DNA of 64,000 nt. Source: Tipula vernalis (Eukaryota > Arthropoda > Insecta > Diptera > Tipulidae). The notes under the pieces were generated by a model. That model searched no databases, was not told the DNA's origin, and was given only the letters and a program-made list of their open reading frames with translations. The position numbers and the translations under genes are program-made. The stretch covers positions 102,897,930 through 102,961,929 of the forward strand of contig OY282560.1 of the NCBI GenBank assembly GCA_958295665.1, written 5' to 3'. This document shows positions 11,030-21,650 of this stretch, one piece after another. The number at the start of each line of letters is the position of its first letter. The first letter of the stretch is position 1.

Positions 11030-12226
11030 AGTAAATGTCCCCCTCTATTCTGTGTGCGTGCTAGTGTCTACGTGCGTGCGTGTATCGAGTTCGGTGTAGG
11101 TTCGTGTATTTGATAAAGAGTAGATGTGTGCGTGTAACGAGTGCGAGTGTGCGCTTAAGCTCGTGTGTTTGACGAGTGCGCGTATTGCTCGGTATGCTCG
11201 TGTGCGTGAATGTGTGATGCTTGCGTGCGTGTGCAAGTGTGTGTGATACTCGTGTGTGTGTGTCGACCGACTTACAAAAACCGCGACTTGTCAGTTTAAC
11301 GTCTGACGTTTACTTGTCTTGGTTTTTGTCCGTTCGGTATTGTGTCAGTTTCTGGTCCCAAAACATGCGCCAGACCAGAATGGTATGTTCTGCAGTCCGA
11401 CGTAACCTGTTTTGGAACCAGTTTCGGTCCTGTCAGTGTGTTAGTCCGTATGAGAGCGAGGAGTGGGGTTGGGAATGGCTGAGTGTTCGCTTTGCCATGC
11501 GATATTTTATGGAGCCGAATGAAACACAACAAAACAAAATAAATTTATTAAATTTGAAAAATTAAACAAAAAAAAAAATGAACCCGAAAATTTTTTTTTT
11601 GAAATAAAATATTGTGGTAAAAATTTACAATTTTGTATAAAAAAAAAAAAAATGGGTTGATGTTGTTGTTATTGCTGAAGGCGGTGATCGCTGTGATGGC
11701 GTGGTACTATCGTCATGGTGGTCATGATGGTGATGATAATGATGTTGCTTCCAGCTGGTACGATGATAGCGGTAACGATGCTGCTGATGTCGCCGGTGGT
11801 CGTAATGATGACTGTGATGACGAAAGCATGGATACGTGCTCTGTGACATTATGGCGGCGGTAATGTTGGTCCCGTTAGTGCTGACGGTAGTGATGGCGCG
11901 GTCAGTGATGGGATGGTAATCATATGCCGTGCAACAATGATCAATGTGGCGGCGATAGTGGTGATGATAGCATTGCACCGTATGTGTGACGGTGTAATAA
12001 GTGTGTATGATGTCTGCATGTATGTGTGGTATTGAATGAATATGACTCCATTTTGTTGGGTGTGGTCGGCGTTTGTGTGCCGATGTGGATTGCGGTCATA
12101 CACCATTTACCTAGTACAAGTTCGTACCAGATGTTAAAAAAATTATTTACATTAAAAAAAAAAAAAATGTGCTTTTCCGAGTTTCGCGTGTTTATTTCCG
12201 TAAAAACGGACGACGGTGGTCACCAA
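11030..12226. repeat. low-complexity interior of the LTR element
   Basis: 11,050-11,270 is an imperfect GTGTGCGT-type tract. 11,650-12,000 is dense in GATGATG/CATCAC-like triplets, producing His/Asp-rich phantom reading frames in reverse. No gag, protease or polymerase motif is present in any frame. Confidence 0.7.
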
Positions 12227-12589
12227 TTTAGCACGTTCACATATAAATAAAAACAAATTTGGAACTGAACTTATTTTAATAAATTTTAATTTTATTTGAT
12301 TAATAAATTTTAATTTAATTTAATTATTTTATTTAATTATTTCATACACTATTTTATTATGATCTATTACCACCGCGCGATGTGGGCGACATGTCGCCTT
12401 ATTCAAAATCGAGAGCAGACTAAATTATTTTATTTTGTTTTGTGTATTGTGTTGTGATTTTGTTCGTGTTTGGACAAGCCGGTCAGTGATTGGTTGATGA
12501 CCTATTGCTGTACAGGTAGCACCCAATATGCGGCGAGCTTGTTGTAGTGGTTCATTGGGTGACTTTGAATTATTGGGTGAACCGCTACA
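12227..12589 (-). repeat. LTR (upstream LTR of the minus-strand element)
   Basis: 363 bp, the partner of 10,654-11,016. It abuts the primer-binding-like TTGGTGACC at 12,226 on the minus strand. Confidence 0.85.
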
Positions 12590-14130
12590 CAGTCCAAGTG
12601 GCCAAATTCTTTAACGTCTTCCGACAAGTGCGACAAACAGTGCATATTGTAGGTTAAATGGTGTTTTCCATAAAGCAGGCTCACTCCTTGGATAAAATGT
12701 TTGAAAATTTCATTCGCCAGGTTCACCTTATGTTTATAGAGTTCTGGATGGCATAAAATTAAAACTCCGACATGTAAAAATAAGAAGTTATTGTATATAT
12801 CTGGTGACAAAATATCCTTTAGTGCAAATGGTCCCGCATATAATAAAAAAGTCCTAAACTCTATGACTTTGAAATACCCTAACTCCGATAATGGTCTTAT
12901 TCTTCTTTGAAAATCAGATGGTTGAGTCTTCGAAATATTACTCATTTTATTTGATATAGCATTGGCGCGTGCGGTGTTTAACAAAGTTTTTGGATCGCCA
13001 GAAACCCACATTTGCAGCAACTTCCTCATTGTTCCTAAACAAACTAGATGCATATATTCAAGCGGAAACTGTTTTATCATATTAATCGGAAGTTCCTCTA
13101 GTATTGAATCAGTCTTGTGGTGTTCTGTATTTCTTCTTATTCGAAAGGATTCATCACTTCTCATTTGTGCAAGACTATCGACCGGAAACGACACTCTATT
13201 TTTTATAAATTCCCCTTCGACTTCACATTTAAGACATGCAAAATAACCTGTGTGCGATTTGGTTCCCAGAATACTGGAACGCGCGGGAGCATCGCATATA
13301 AAAGATCTAATTTTTACGTTAACTTTCCTGTTGTCACTTAAATACCCATCCGATAGAAGAGTTTTGAGTTCATTCACCATTGGCCTCAGATATTGGTTAA
13401 AATCATTTGGCTTATTATAGCCATGATACACACCAACTACGAATATTTTACTAGTTTTAAAATTCCAAGCTTTTGCTAATATTGGCCAGAAGCAACTTTG
13501 GTTACTTTTTGTTATCGGTACTCCATCAATGTTAATATCTAAAATAATTTCCGTTGAATTAGCAGTACGTAAAAGCGTGTCAAATGCACTTGCAAATCCA
13601 ATATGCACATATTTGCCTGGGGGACAATCTAAAACAACTCTAGTTGAAGGAGTTTTTAAAAGAGTCCTGCTATCAACTGGCACGCAAAATCCCATTGATT
13701 TTTTTAAAAAGTCTAAAAGCTCATTTAAAGCATTTGCTTTTATATTGTACTTCACAGACCAAGCTCGTAAGAATTCTAAAATTGTTGGTACCTTATTTGT
13801 GACATCTTCATCTTCTTCCAAATCCGATAACGTGGCTTGATCATTTTCAAAATCTTCATGGTTTTTATTGGAAAACCCGCTTTCAACTAAATTGCACTCT
13901 GTTTTTTTCTGAATAATTTCGCTATGAGATGAGTGAGCATATTCTGTACTATTTACTATCGATATCCGATTATGTGAATTATTGTCTTTGCATGGCTTTG
14001 AATTATTAATTCGTTTCAAACCACAAAGACGTCTTTTAACGGATTGTGTTGATAGATGTTGCAGCATTTTATACTTAGGCATTATAATGCTAGTAATAAA
14101 AAATATTTGCATATAAATAATTAGAAACAA
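12590..14130 (-). CDS. Tnp2/CACTA-like transposase, N-terminal and catalytic part (interrupted)
   Basis: About 513 uninterrupted codons. The likely start is MPKYKMLQ at about 14,080 rather than the earlier Met codons, because the preceding residues are hydrophobic and uncharacteristic. Blocks in order: an acidic region, KYNIKANALNELLDFLKK, NIDGVPITKSNQSCFWPIL, VGVYHGYNKPNDFNQYL, RSFICDAPARSSILG, CLKCEVEGEF, PLEYMHLVCLGTMRKLL, and YNMHCLSHLSEDVKEFGHLD. The DG, CDAPAR and CLKC blocks parallel Tnp2-type (EnSpm/CACTA) transposases. The gene is split by the LTR element at 10,654-12,589, which would truncate it by adding about 29 LTR-encoded codons. It is otherwise intact, so its last activity may be recent. 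Confidence 0.65.
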
Positions 14131-15817
14131 ATTAATTATTATTATTCATAAATTGAAAAATCAATAAAACAACTATATCCCTGTACTTAACTAAATATAC
14201 TTAATATTTCTAAAAATTAATAAAAAAATCTAAAAAAATAAAAAAATTATAATTGTAAATTTAAAAAATCGACAAAAAATTAAATATTTCATTATTGACA
14301 TTATTTAATAATTAGTTCAACCACACAAACGGACACACACACTTTCAGACATCCATATTACATTTCATCATAGAACTTTTGGTTAGGACTGTCAAAAACA
14401 TAAAGAATAAACAGAAATCGGTGATTCCCCTCAATATACTCGTACATGTGCACACCAAATACATCAAACAGTTAGCATATACATATATATTTTTTTATTC
14501 GTTGTGTTTTATTGGAATAAATATAATTTTAATTATTTTTAGTATTTTCTAAAATAATATTGTTTTCTAATTGCGAAAGCAAGAAATGCATTAAGTCTTA
14601 CCTTTATAAGATATTGTTGCACTTATGTAAATAAAAATCAAATTTTTCACAACACAAACTTTTTTTCACTACAAAAAACCACTTCCGTCCTCAGATGAAA
14701 CTACTTTTACTTATTGTGTAACTGATCCTAATGAAATTTATGTTTATGAGTTCATTTCATTTCGTTGAATTCGTCTATCTTCGGATTTTTTTGTTTTTAG
14801 TTTTTTTACATCGTGTTTTACAATTTGTAACTGAGTAACCGACAAAAAACTGATGTATCACCGTACATTTTGTTCACATATTTTGATTCTTTCGGCAGAC
14901 TTTTTGCAGTCATTAAACCGTAAAATATAAGTACAAATTATTTCGGGCTAATATTCGTGTGCGCTTATTATTTTCTTTTTCTGCATTTTTAAAATCGGAT
15001 AGGTTTCGTTATAATCGGTTGCTGTCGTCATTCATTTTTTTTCTGATAGTCGGTTCGTGTAAGTTTATTATTTGATTTTCAGATTCGGAATAGTCTTCGT
15101 GTATATATTTCACTTTTTTGCTTTAATTTTATAACCGACTTTTTACGGTCACCAAACCATAAATCCTGTTACGGTTTTAAATTGTTTGTCGGGTAAGATT
15201 TTTCAGTTGGTCTTCCAACCTTTTAATTAATTAATATTTTTGATTTTTTTTTTTTTTTGTTTCACAATTTCATAATTTAACCGTATAGTTTGAAATAAGA
15301 GTGTATATGGTAATGCGTCGTCGGTCGATACGATTTAGGACGCGCATAAATGAAATAATACCATTTACTTAATTACACCATGTAGGGTGTAGGGTTTTAT
15401 AATTCCAATATTTATATAACATAAATAAATATATACACTAAACTGATAAAGACCACCACCACTTGTCCTTTAATAATTTTTAATAATCTTAAATTTAATG
15501 GGGAGCTAAATTCAATACAAATCAAATTGTTGCGTTTTAAAATTAATCAAAATTAATTTATAAATAGATTTTGTTACACGGCAGAAAATGGACGTGTGTT
15601 ATCCATGTATAAGTTTTGAGCGATTGTGATTTTGACTGTGTCTGTATCGACTGTGTTTATTTGTATGTGTGTGTTAAACGATGAACAAAAATATGAGATG
15701 AATATTTTGCGTTCGTAAATCAGCGCACTGAAATAGAAGTTAAATTGTGCTAAAAGAAATAAGTTGCTGATTAGTTGTGGATAACCACAAAAGATGGTGG
15801 TGAAATTGTTTTTGATT
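14131..15817. other. AT-rich intergenic region with a spaced direct repeat
   Basis: No gene is supported. Two similar segments about 240 bp apart, near 14,893 (cagactttttgcagtcattaaaccgtaaa) and 15,132 (cgactttttacggtcaccaaaccataaa), suggest an old tandem duplication. The left end of the Tnp2-like transposon should lie here but was not located. Confidence 0.4.
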
Positions 15818-16015
15818 GTTGTACTGAAGTGTCCAAGATATTCAGTACAAAATAGTGATGTGTGGAATGTATTTAAGTATGGATTTCCACCACAGAGTAA
15901 GTCCAAATCTACTCTATAGTTGTCACTACTAAGCTGGGTGAGGCTGTTCAAATACAATTATATTTATAGTCAAAATGAGTTGCATTTCGAATAATTGTAG
16001 GGATAAAAGAATTAT
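15818..16015. repeat. dispersed repeat, copy B
   Basis: Diverged copy of 256-432 in the same orientation. It lies next to the poly-A end of the R1-like fragment. The surrounding open frame at 15,574-15,957 (minus) is not considered coding. Confidence 0.6.
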
Positions 16016-16098
16016 AATAAATTGATTGCATGAGTGAATCATTACATGTATAACGACTAAGGAAATAAACAACGCGTATAACGAACGGATAATGTTGT

Positions 16099-16533
16099 GT
16101 GTTTTTTTTTTTTCGAGGAGGAAAAATCTTCAAAAGACACGGTAAGCGTACTTACCGCCGTGTGCGATTTCTACCCACTAAAACCGCCTCCTCTCGCCGT
16201 TATTCCCCCCGGAACCACCGCAAAGTATTACTTCGGGGGCGGGCTTAGTATTTCTACTCACACATTTCTAGCCGCTTCTAATCGCCTTAGCTCCTTTTGC
16301 ACCTTAGTTATGGTAGCGCAGCAGGCATCCAATATTTGCTGTGATTTCAGCATTTCATCCACTATGTTGTCCGGACCTAAGTTTGTGTTTATGGTAATAT
16401 ACAGGTCCATTCTCTCAGTCTCAAATAGCGGACACTCGAATAATACGTGTTCCGAGTTTTCTACTTTATTACACGTTGGACAGAGAGGAGTGTCATCATA
16501 CCCAAAACGATGCACATTTTCATAACACGTCTT
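16099..16533 (-). mobile_element. R1-like non-LTR retrotransposon, 3' end
   Basis: The reverse strand encodes HRFGYDDTPLCPTCNKVENS followed by EHVLFECPLFE, then a helical tail ending LRRLEAARNV. This is the Cys/His cluster (C-x2-C-x-n-H-x4-C) and C-terminal tail of R1-clade reverse transcriptases. A 3' UTR follows, with a GGGGG-rich hairpin-like segment and GGTAAGTACGCTTACC, ending in a poly-A tract (T run at about 16,100-16,112 on the plus strand). The copy is 5'-truncated and joined directly to an unrelated reading frame near 16,535. Confidence 0.75.
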
Positions 16534-16535
16534 AA

Positions 16536-17300
16536 GTTAATTCTTTCTAATACATTTTTGGCCATGGCATCTTCAACTGCCGCATCAACATTCATCTGAA
16601 TGGATCTCCACTTTGTAATAAATTGAATCCAAAAGTCTTTGAGTACGTTTCCTCTTGAATCTATGCTTCCGACACCTTTGAACCGTCGGAGTTCATTATC
16701 TCCTCCAGAAATTAGAAGCTGGACTGAAATAAAAGCCAATGTTTCGAACTGTCTCGCATTGGCAAGCATTAAGTAACTTGCGTAAGGATTACTTCCAAGA
16801 AACTCAATGGATTCCATGTAGGCGTTGAACTCAGAAACTATGTGAGAATGCTTATCGCAGATTCCTTGCCATGGGAATGCAGGATATTGTTTTAATGCAC
16901 GGAATATACTTAAAGTTGAAATTAAACCCTTATTCTTAGATGTTAAGAAAAAGGGAGCCAGTGCCATATTTTCTCCTTTTTCATATATTGGACGATAAGT
17001 GTCAACAATGATTTCAGGAGTTTGGGAAGTGATTGTCATCCAATACCTGATTGATTCATAAGCGTTACGAACCAATGTATCGGTCAATCTTGATTCAATC
17101 CTTGGTCTAGGAGATTTTGTTAAATCATAGAAAATTGAATTTTTCCTAGATAACCATTCACTATGGCATGTTCCAGCCCTACTTAGAACCACAAGCACAA
17201 GAAATACTTCACGTTCAATATAGTACTGAAAATTCTTATAAACATGATTTTCAAGATGATAGAAAGCCATACGAGGCTTCATTTCATTTTTTGCTGCCAT
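16536..17300 (-). CDS. unrecognised intact reading frame of about 250 codons; possible viral nucleoprotein-like insertion
   Basis: This is an uninterrupted single-exon frame starting MAAKNEMKPRMAFYHLENHV. Visible features are an amphipathic helical N-terminus, a Pro/Arg stretch (SPRPRIESRL), then NPYASYLMLANARQFETLAF, LLISGGDNELRRFKGVGSID, and a C-terminal WIQFITKWRSIQMNVD. After about codon 250 the frame runs into the R1-like fragment and stops being meaningful. I do not recognise the family. A helical, intronless, isolated frame in a region with another viral relic makes an endogenous viral nucleoprotein possible, but no signature proves it. That it stays open while neighbours are shredded argues for recent arrival or constraint. 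Confidence 0.4.
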
Positions 17301-18981
17301 AAATTCATTCCAATTAATTGGAGAGAATATCTACTTCCAATCTGGCTTATCAGAGAGAATCTGGGCTACCGTGTAAAAACAGGTTTAGGTGTAATGAGTT
17401 TTTTTTTGTATAAATTACGCAGACTCGACATTCAGGCGTATGTCATGAATTATTAAAATTTTTTTGTTATGTAACATTTTTAAAAATACTCCCTCCCTCA
17501 CCTTAATAAATTATGAAACTGCCCCTTCTCTTTTAAACATTACGTAAGTTGCGTATTGGTTGACCAATTTGATTGGTCCGTCTAGGTTATTTAGTTTTCT
17601 CAATTTGACCGCAGTCAAGCAATAAAATCCTTTTGCTCAATCTTCGTCTTTGTTTAGATTAAGCCTTTTCTGTCAAATACAATATAAAAAGGCATAAATT
17701 ATAATGGCAAACCCTTCATAAATATCGTACATGATGTCGATTGCTTATAACTTGGGGCATTTATTATTATTCCTTGTAACAGTTCATTTGTTTCCAAAAT
17801 TATACCTCTCAAGCAAGACTTATTCCAAGAGTTGAAGTTGTTCAAATTAATGGCCTACACTATTCATCCCAAGAAAATATTCTCTAATCGTAATATATCC
17901 AGACAAAGAAAAGCATAACATATATATTCGAAGCGCTGTCATCTATATAAAGCAAGAAAGGAATAAACGTTATTTAGAAAATTCTTTGTTTTCTTTTTCC
18001 AGTGGTCACCATCCATAAAACTAGATAAAATTCTAGATGTTTCATCTAAGTTTGACAAATTATAAATAGCTTCTTTTAAAATTACAGGTTTCTCGAAAAT
18101 TTTGCGAAATTGAAATTTTAAAGATAACAGATTTCCTGATGAGTTAACCCCATCGTAAATCAAATTTACTATACGAGGGGATAATTTTGTTTTTTTTACT
18201 TCAATTTTTTAAGACAGAAATAAGACAGAAATGGGATCGGAATGGTGAGGTTGTGGTATTATGTTCTAACCTGATAATAAATAATGAATTAATTATAATC
18301 CTACCGGCTTGTGGTTTTTATGAGCACGAATATGAAAAGCAATTTACAACACAAATTAGAAATAGAATTAAACACACTACAACTTTTAAATACATTTATA
18401 GTTAACCAATTATAATAATTTTAGTAGCGTATTCCTCAACTTTCAGACATCTTGTGTCTTTGTTTTATTCCTCTTCTTTTGACATCTCTTAGTATACTTT
18501 CATAAATGTAATTATGTACACTTTGATTAAATTAACTGCGCTCATGCCATGTACTATATTATGTTCATAAATATAAAAGAGTTATGCTCTTCAATACACT
18601 ACTTTGAATATGCCTCAGAGGTGTCAGTATGGACATATGATTACAATGTTTACATTCATATGTTACATCTATGGTTGATGATTAATTTCTTCGAACCGAA
18701 ATTCACCACAATTTTGGTCTTGTGAACCGGTGCGTCGTCATGAAGCAACAGTAAACATTTCATCAATTTTTTTCTCGTTTTGCAGTTTGTGCAGTTTTAA
18801 AATAAAATGTTTAATTAAATTACTGCGCAGTAATAGTACCTAAAATGTTTTCGTCGTTTAGCGTTTGTGAAATTTTGGTATTCGTCAATTTTTAACCGTC
18901 GAGCCATTTAACAAAGTTTGCATATATGTACCTATAAATACAAAAAGATTATAGTTTATAGATATATATAAAAAAATAGTT
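17301..18981. other. AT-rich intergenic region
   Basis: No coding, RNA gene or repeat pattern was recognised. Short open frames at 17,939-18,163 and 18,187-18,405 lack any familiar motif. Confidence 0.5.
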
Positions 18982-19014
18982 TTGAACTACAAACATAAAA
19001 TCATAATTTATAGT

Positions 19015-19170
19015 ATGGGTGATGGAATAACGTATCCAACAAGGTGTATGGAAGAAGATACGGAATCACTATTAGGAGCGGATGAACGTAGTAATCACCG
19101 TAATCATGAATTTGAATCGTACGAAGAAGGTTTTGAAGGAAGTAGTTTTTTATTAAATAATCGACATTAA
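19015..19170 (+). CDS. candidate short terminal exon or small ORF
   Basis: A splice-acceptor-like ATAATTTATAG immediately precedes TATGGGTGATGG. The frame then gives 51 codons beginning MGDGITYPTRCMEEDTESLL and ending in a stop, with ESYEEGFEGSSFLL near the end. The peptide is acidic and hydrophilic with an acidic di-leucine motif (DTESLL), like cytoplasmic tails of membrane transporters. AT-rich sequence typical of a 3' UTR follows. It could be an alternative last exon of a host gene lying outside the window. It could also be chance. Confidence 0.25.
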   Translation: MGDGITYPTRCMEEDTESLLGADERSNHRNHEFESYEEGFEGSSFLLNNRH

Positions 19171-20670
19171 AGCTATAAATTTTGTTTTATTAGTTAGTAT
19201 AATTTGTTTAATTTTTATGAGCAAAAAACACATTTGTAGTTAAGTTTTAGACTGAATTAAATTGTTCAACATTTTTTTTTAAAAATTAATTAAAATACGC
19301 AAATTTGGCGCAAGTCTAAATTTAATATAGTAACATTTATTTTTAAAAGATCTCACATACATAATAAATAAGATGTTTTTAAACCAACGCTGGACGTTGT
19401 ATTTTAATTAAAAAGACTAACAAAAATAATTCAATTAAACTATCTATGTAGAAAATCAAATGGAACACCAAACAAGTTTTGTAAAAGTAAAATCAATTTT
19501 TTTTTTTTTTTTTTGTATAAGCACAAGAAAATTGGCGCCATTTTATACAATTATTTAATTATAATAAATGCCTTAATTTTTCAGTAAGAAACATGTCCTT
19601 TAAGTATTTTTAAAATATGTATAATATATAAAATTAAAAGTAGAATAGGGGGTGTGCTCTCAGACATGCTAAGGCGAAGCGCGTTCGTTTCAATTTTCAG
19701 TAAACGCTGCTTTTTTATAATGCTAGTTCTAATTAAAAAAAAAAATAAAATAAAACAAATTTTTTAAATTATATCAGAATCGGAGAAAAAATTTATATTT
19801 GAACGTGTCATAAGGCAAACCACTTAACTCCAATTTTTGATAATTTCTTAATTTTGTTATTTACACTCCGTGAAAATTGTTTTCTTTCTTTTTTTTTTTT
19901 TGTTGGGGTTAAGTGGATTGGGTTATGTCCAATTTTATATAGTAATTATTATGTTTTACAATATTTTCAAATTTTTTTTTTTTTACTGTATTTGTATATG
20001 TCGTATATATGTTATATTAGCCTAAAAACGATTGTTTGTATTAAATAATGACATACAAAAAATAATAATAATTATTTTAATATTTTTTTGTTTAAAACAT
20101 TGATTTATAATTTCAGTATAATGTTAGATTGGTTTGTATAGTATGTACAATAAATAATAATTGATCTATGTACCCATGTTGGGCGCAGCAAGATTAAACT
20201 GTTCTGCCTCTGTAGTTACACAAATTTCTGAATGTGCGCATATATACATATATTTATATAAAACGCCGAAATATAATCTAAATTCGTAAAATAAAAATAA
20301 AACTTCGAATATTTATAGAGCAAATTTACAAAGAACAAGGAAATCGTTATTAAAATCATAAAACAAGCAATATACAATCAAATTGGAACATGTATTTTAT
20401 TTTTATATTTTGTTTTAACGTTATATCGTATAATTTCATGATCACATTATTTGTAAAACGAAACATGTTTTTTATAGGGTAAATTCAAATTTATATATAT
20501 TATATAATAGAGCAATTAAAATATGTTTGTAAATAAAGAAAATTAATTTATATAATAAAATAAAATAAATATTGATAATTTTTTTAATTTGTGAGCTCCA
20601 TGTCGGGTTTTCTATTGTATCTATGAAAAACAATGTGTGGTTTAAAGAAAAAAGGCCCAGTCGGCTTAAT
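19171..20670. other. AT-rich intergenic region
   Basis: Long T and A runs (for example 19,498-19,515 and 19,972-19,984). No gene or repeat is recognised. Confidence 0.5.
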
Positions 20671-20674
20671 ACAG

Positions 20675-20716
20675 ATTGGTGACCCCATAAGGTCACCATC
20701 TTTACTACAGTAAAAG
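20675..20716 (+). repeat. partial duplicate of Jockey ORF1 segment
   Basis: ggtgaccccataaggtcacc followed by atctttactacagtaaa is repeated at 20,963-21,005, where it has an extra acc. A second internal repeat (gaggaacagtg, gctacagagtt, cagactggtga) occurs at 20,935 and 21,013. This indicates tandem duplication at the 5' part of the Jockey relic. Confidence 0.6.
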
Positions 20717-20840
20717 CAAATGAATCCTCAGCTCTCGCTAATATATCATTTAGCTATTTTTTCTAATAGCAACCGAACTTTCGAAGCGCATTACTCTAAT
20801 ACACCGCATTACTTCTAATGACCGCATTACTTCAGAGGTA

Positions 20841-21650
20841 ATGAACTCTGTAAACCCATTTGGAAGAAGTTCCATAATGCCAAGATCACTAACATCCTCA
20901 ACTAGAAGTGTTGAGACAGAAAATGAAGAAGCAGAGGAACAGTGTGCTACAGAGTTCCAGACTGGTGACCCCATAAGGTCACCCACCATCTTTACTACAG
21001 TAAAGAAACCAGAGGAACAGTGCGCTACAGAGTTTCAGACTGGTGAAGAAGAATTAAGAGAAGGAACTGACTTGATCCTGCAAAAAAAGGAATGCAGAAT
21101 ATTCTTCGGAAATTGTAGCTTCAAACCAAACTTCAAAATCAGGTGTATTAAATCAAAATAGGTAAATATACCCGATCAGGAAAACCAACCTACCAAAATT
21201 AAGGAAAAGGCACCACCACAAATCAACATTATTTGTGTAACTGGCTAGAAAAGAATACAGAGTTGTAGCACTGAACAATAATGGCCTCTAAGCTGACAGT
21301 CGATTAAAATGATGGCCAGAAGAGGTCTTCACCCAACCTGTACAAAGCAGGATATAATCGCACCCCATCGTGGGGTGCCCAATAATAGGACAACGTCCAA
21401 AAACCCAGTGGTAGAACTACTACAAACAAGTGCAATAGTAGGCCAAAAGACTCACTCACAGAATGTACAAGAGCGAGAAACAGTAAGTAATCAGGAAGAC
21501 GGCCAAAGACGAATTCTTGAAAGAAATCTAACGATTATAGAAGCCTACTTAAGGCTACTAAACCAAGAAAGAAGCCTGGACACTATAAATAATCTGTTAA
21601 ATAAGCAAGAAACAGTTAATGAAATCACTTTCATGATGTACTAATCTATG
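20841..21650 (+). pseudogene. Jockey-type non-LTR retrotransposon ORF1 remnant
   Basis: The first piece contains the duplicated motif EEQCATEFQTG and is followed by broken frames. From 21,309 the frame reads MARRGLHPTCTKQDII, a block found in Jockey ORF1 (gag-like) proteins. It ends in a Gln/Glu/Asn-rich helical tail (NQERSLDTINNLLNKQETVN) that stops just before the endonuclease frame. ORF1 is an RNA-binding, Zn-knuckle-bearing protein, and the knuckles are not seen here because the centre is damaged. It is the 5' neighbour of the endonuclease/RT remnant. Confidence 0.6.

Larger units (their letters stand above)
10654..12589 (-). mobile_element. short non-autonomous LTR retrotransposon (TRIM-like)
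   Basis: Two 363-bp direct repeats (10,654-11,016 and 12,227-12,589), with only one base difference noticed by eye, flank 1,210 bp. The 4-bp duplication cagt occurs at 10,650-10,653 and 12,590-12,593. On the minus strand each LTR starts TGTAGCGG. Immediately after the upstream LTR comes TTGGTGACCACCG, a primer-binding-site-like sequence of the TGGTGACC kind used by CsRn1-type elements. Just before the downstream LTR lies a purine-rich GTGGGGGAGTCC tract. No gag or pol is present. The interior is CA/CAT-rich low-complexity DNA. Near-identical LTRs mean recent insertion, mobilised by another element's proteins. Confidence 0.85.

Noticed and set aside
11625..12000. His/Asp-rich protein on the minus strand
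   Set aside because: Arises from CAT/GAT low-complexity DNA inside an LTR element; no start context or family.
12502..12589. C-terminal extension of the Tnp2-like transposase
   Set aside because: These codons come from the inserted LTR; the real C-terminus lies at 10,130-10,649.
15574..15957. 127-codon minus-strand frame
   Set aside because: AT-driven composition, overlaps the dispersed repeat, no motif.
20675..21006. A pair of LTRs with TGGTGACC primer sites
   Set aside because: The repeated blocks are about 40 bp and fall inside Jockey ORF1-like coding; no LTR ends.
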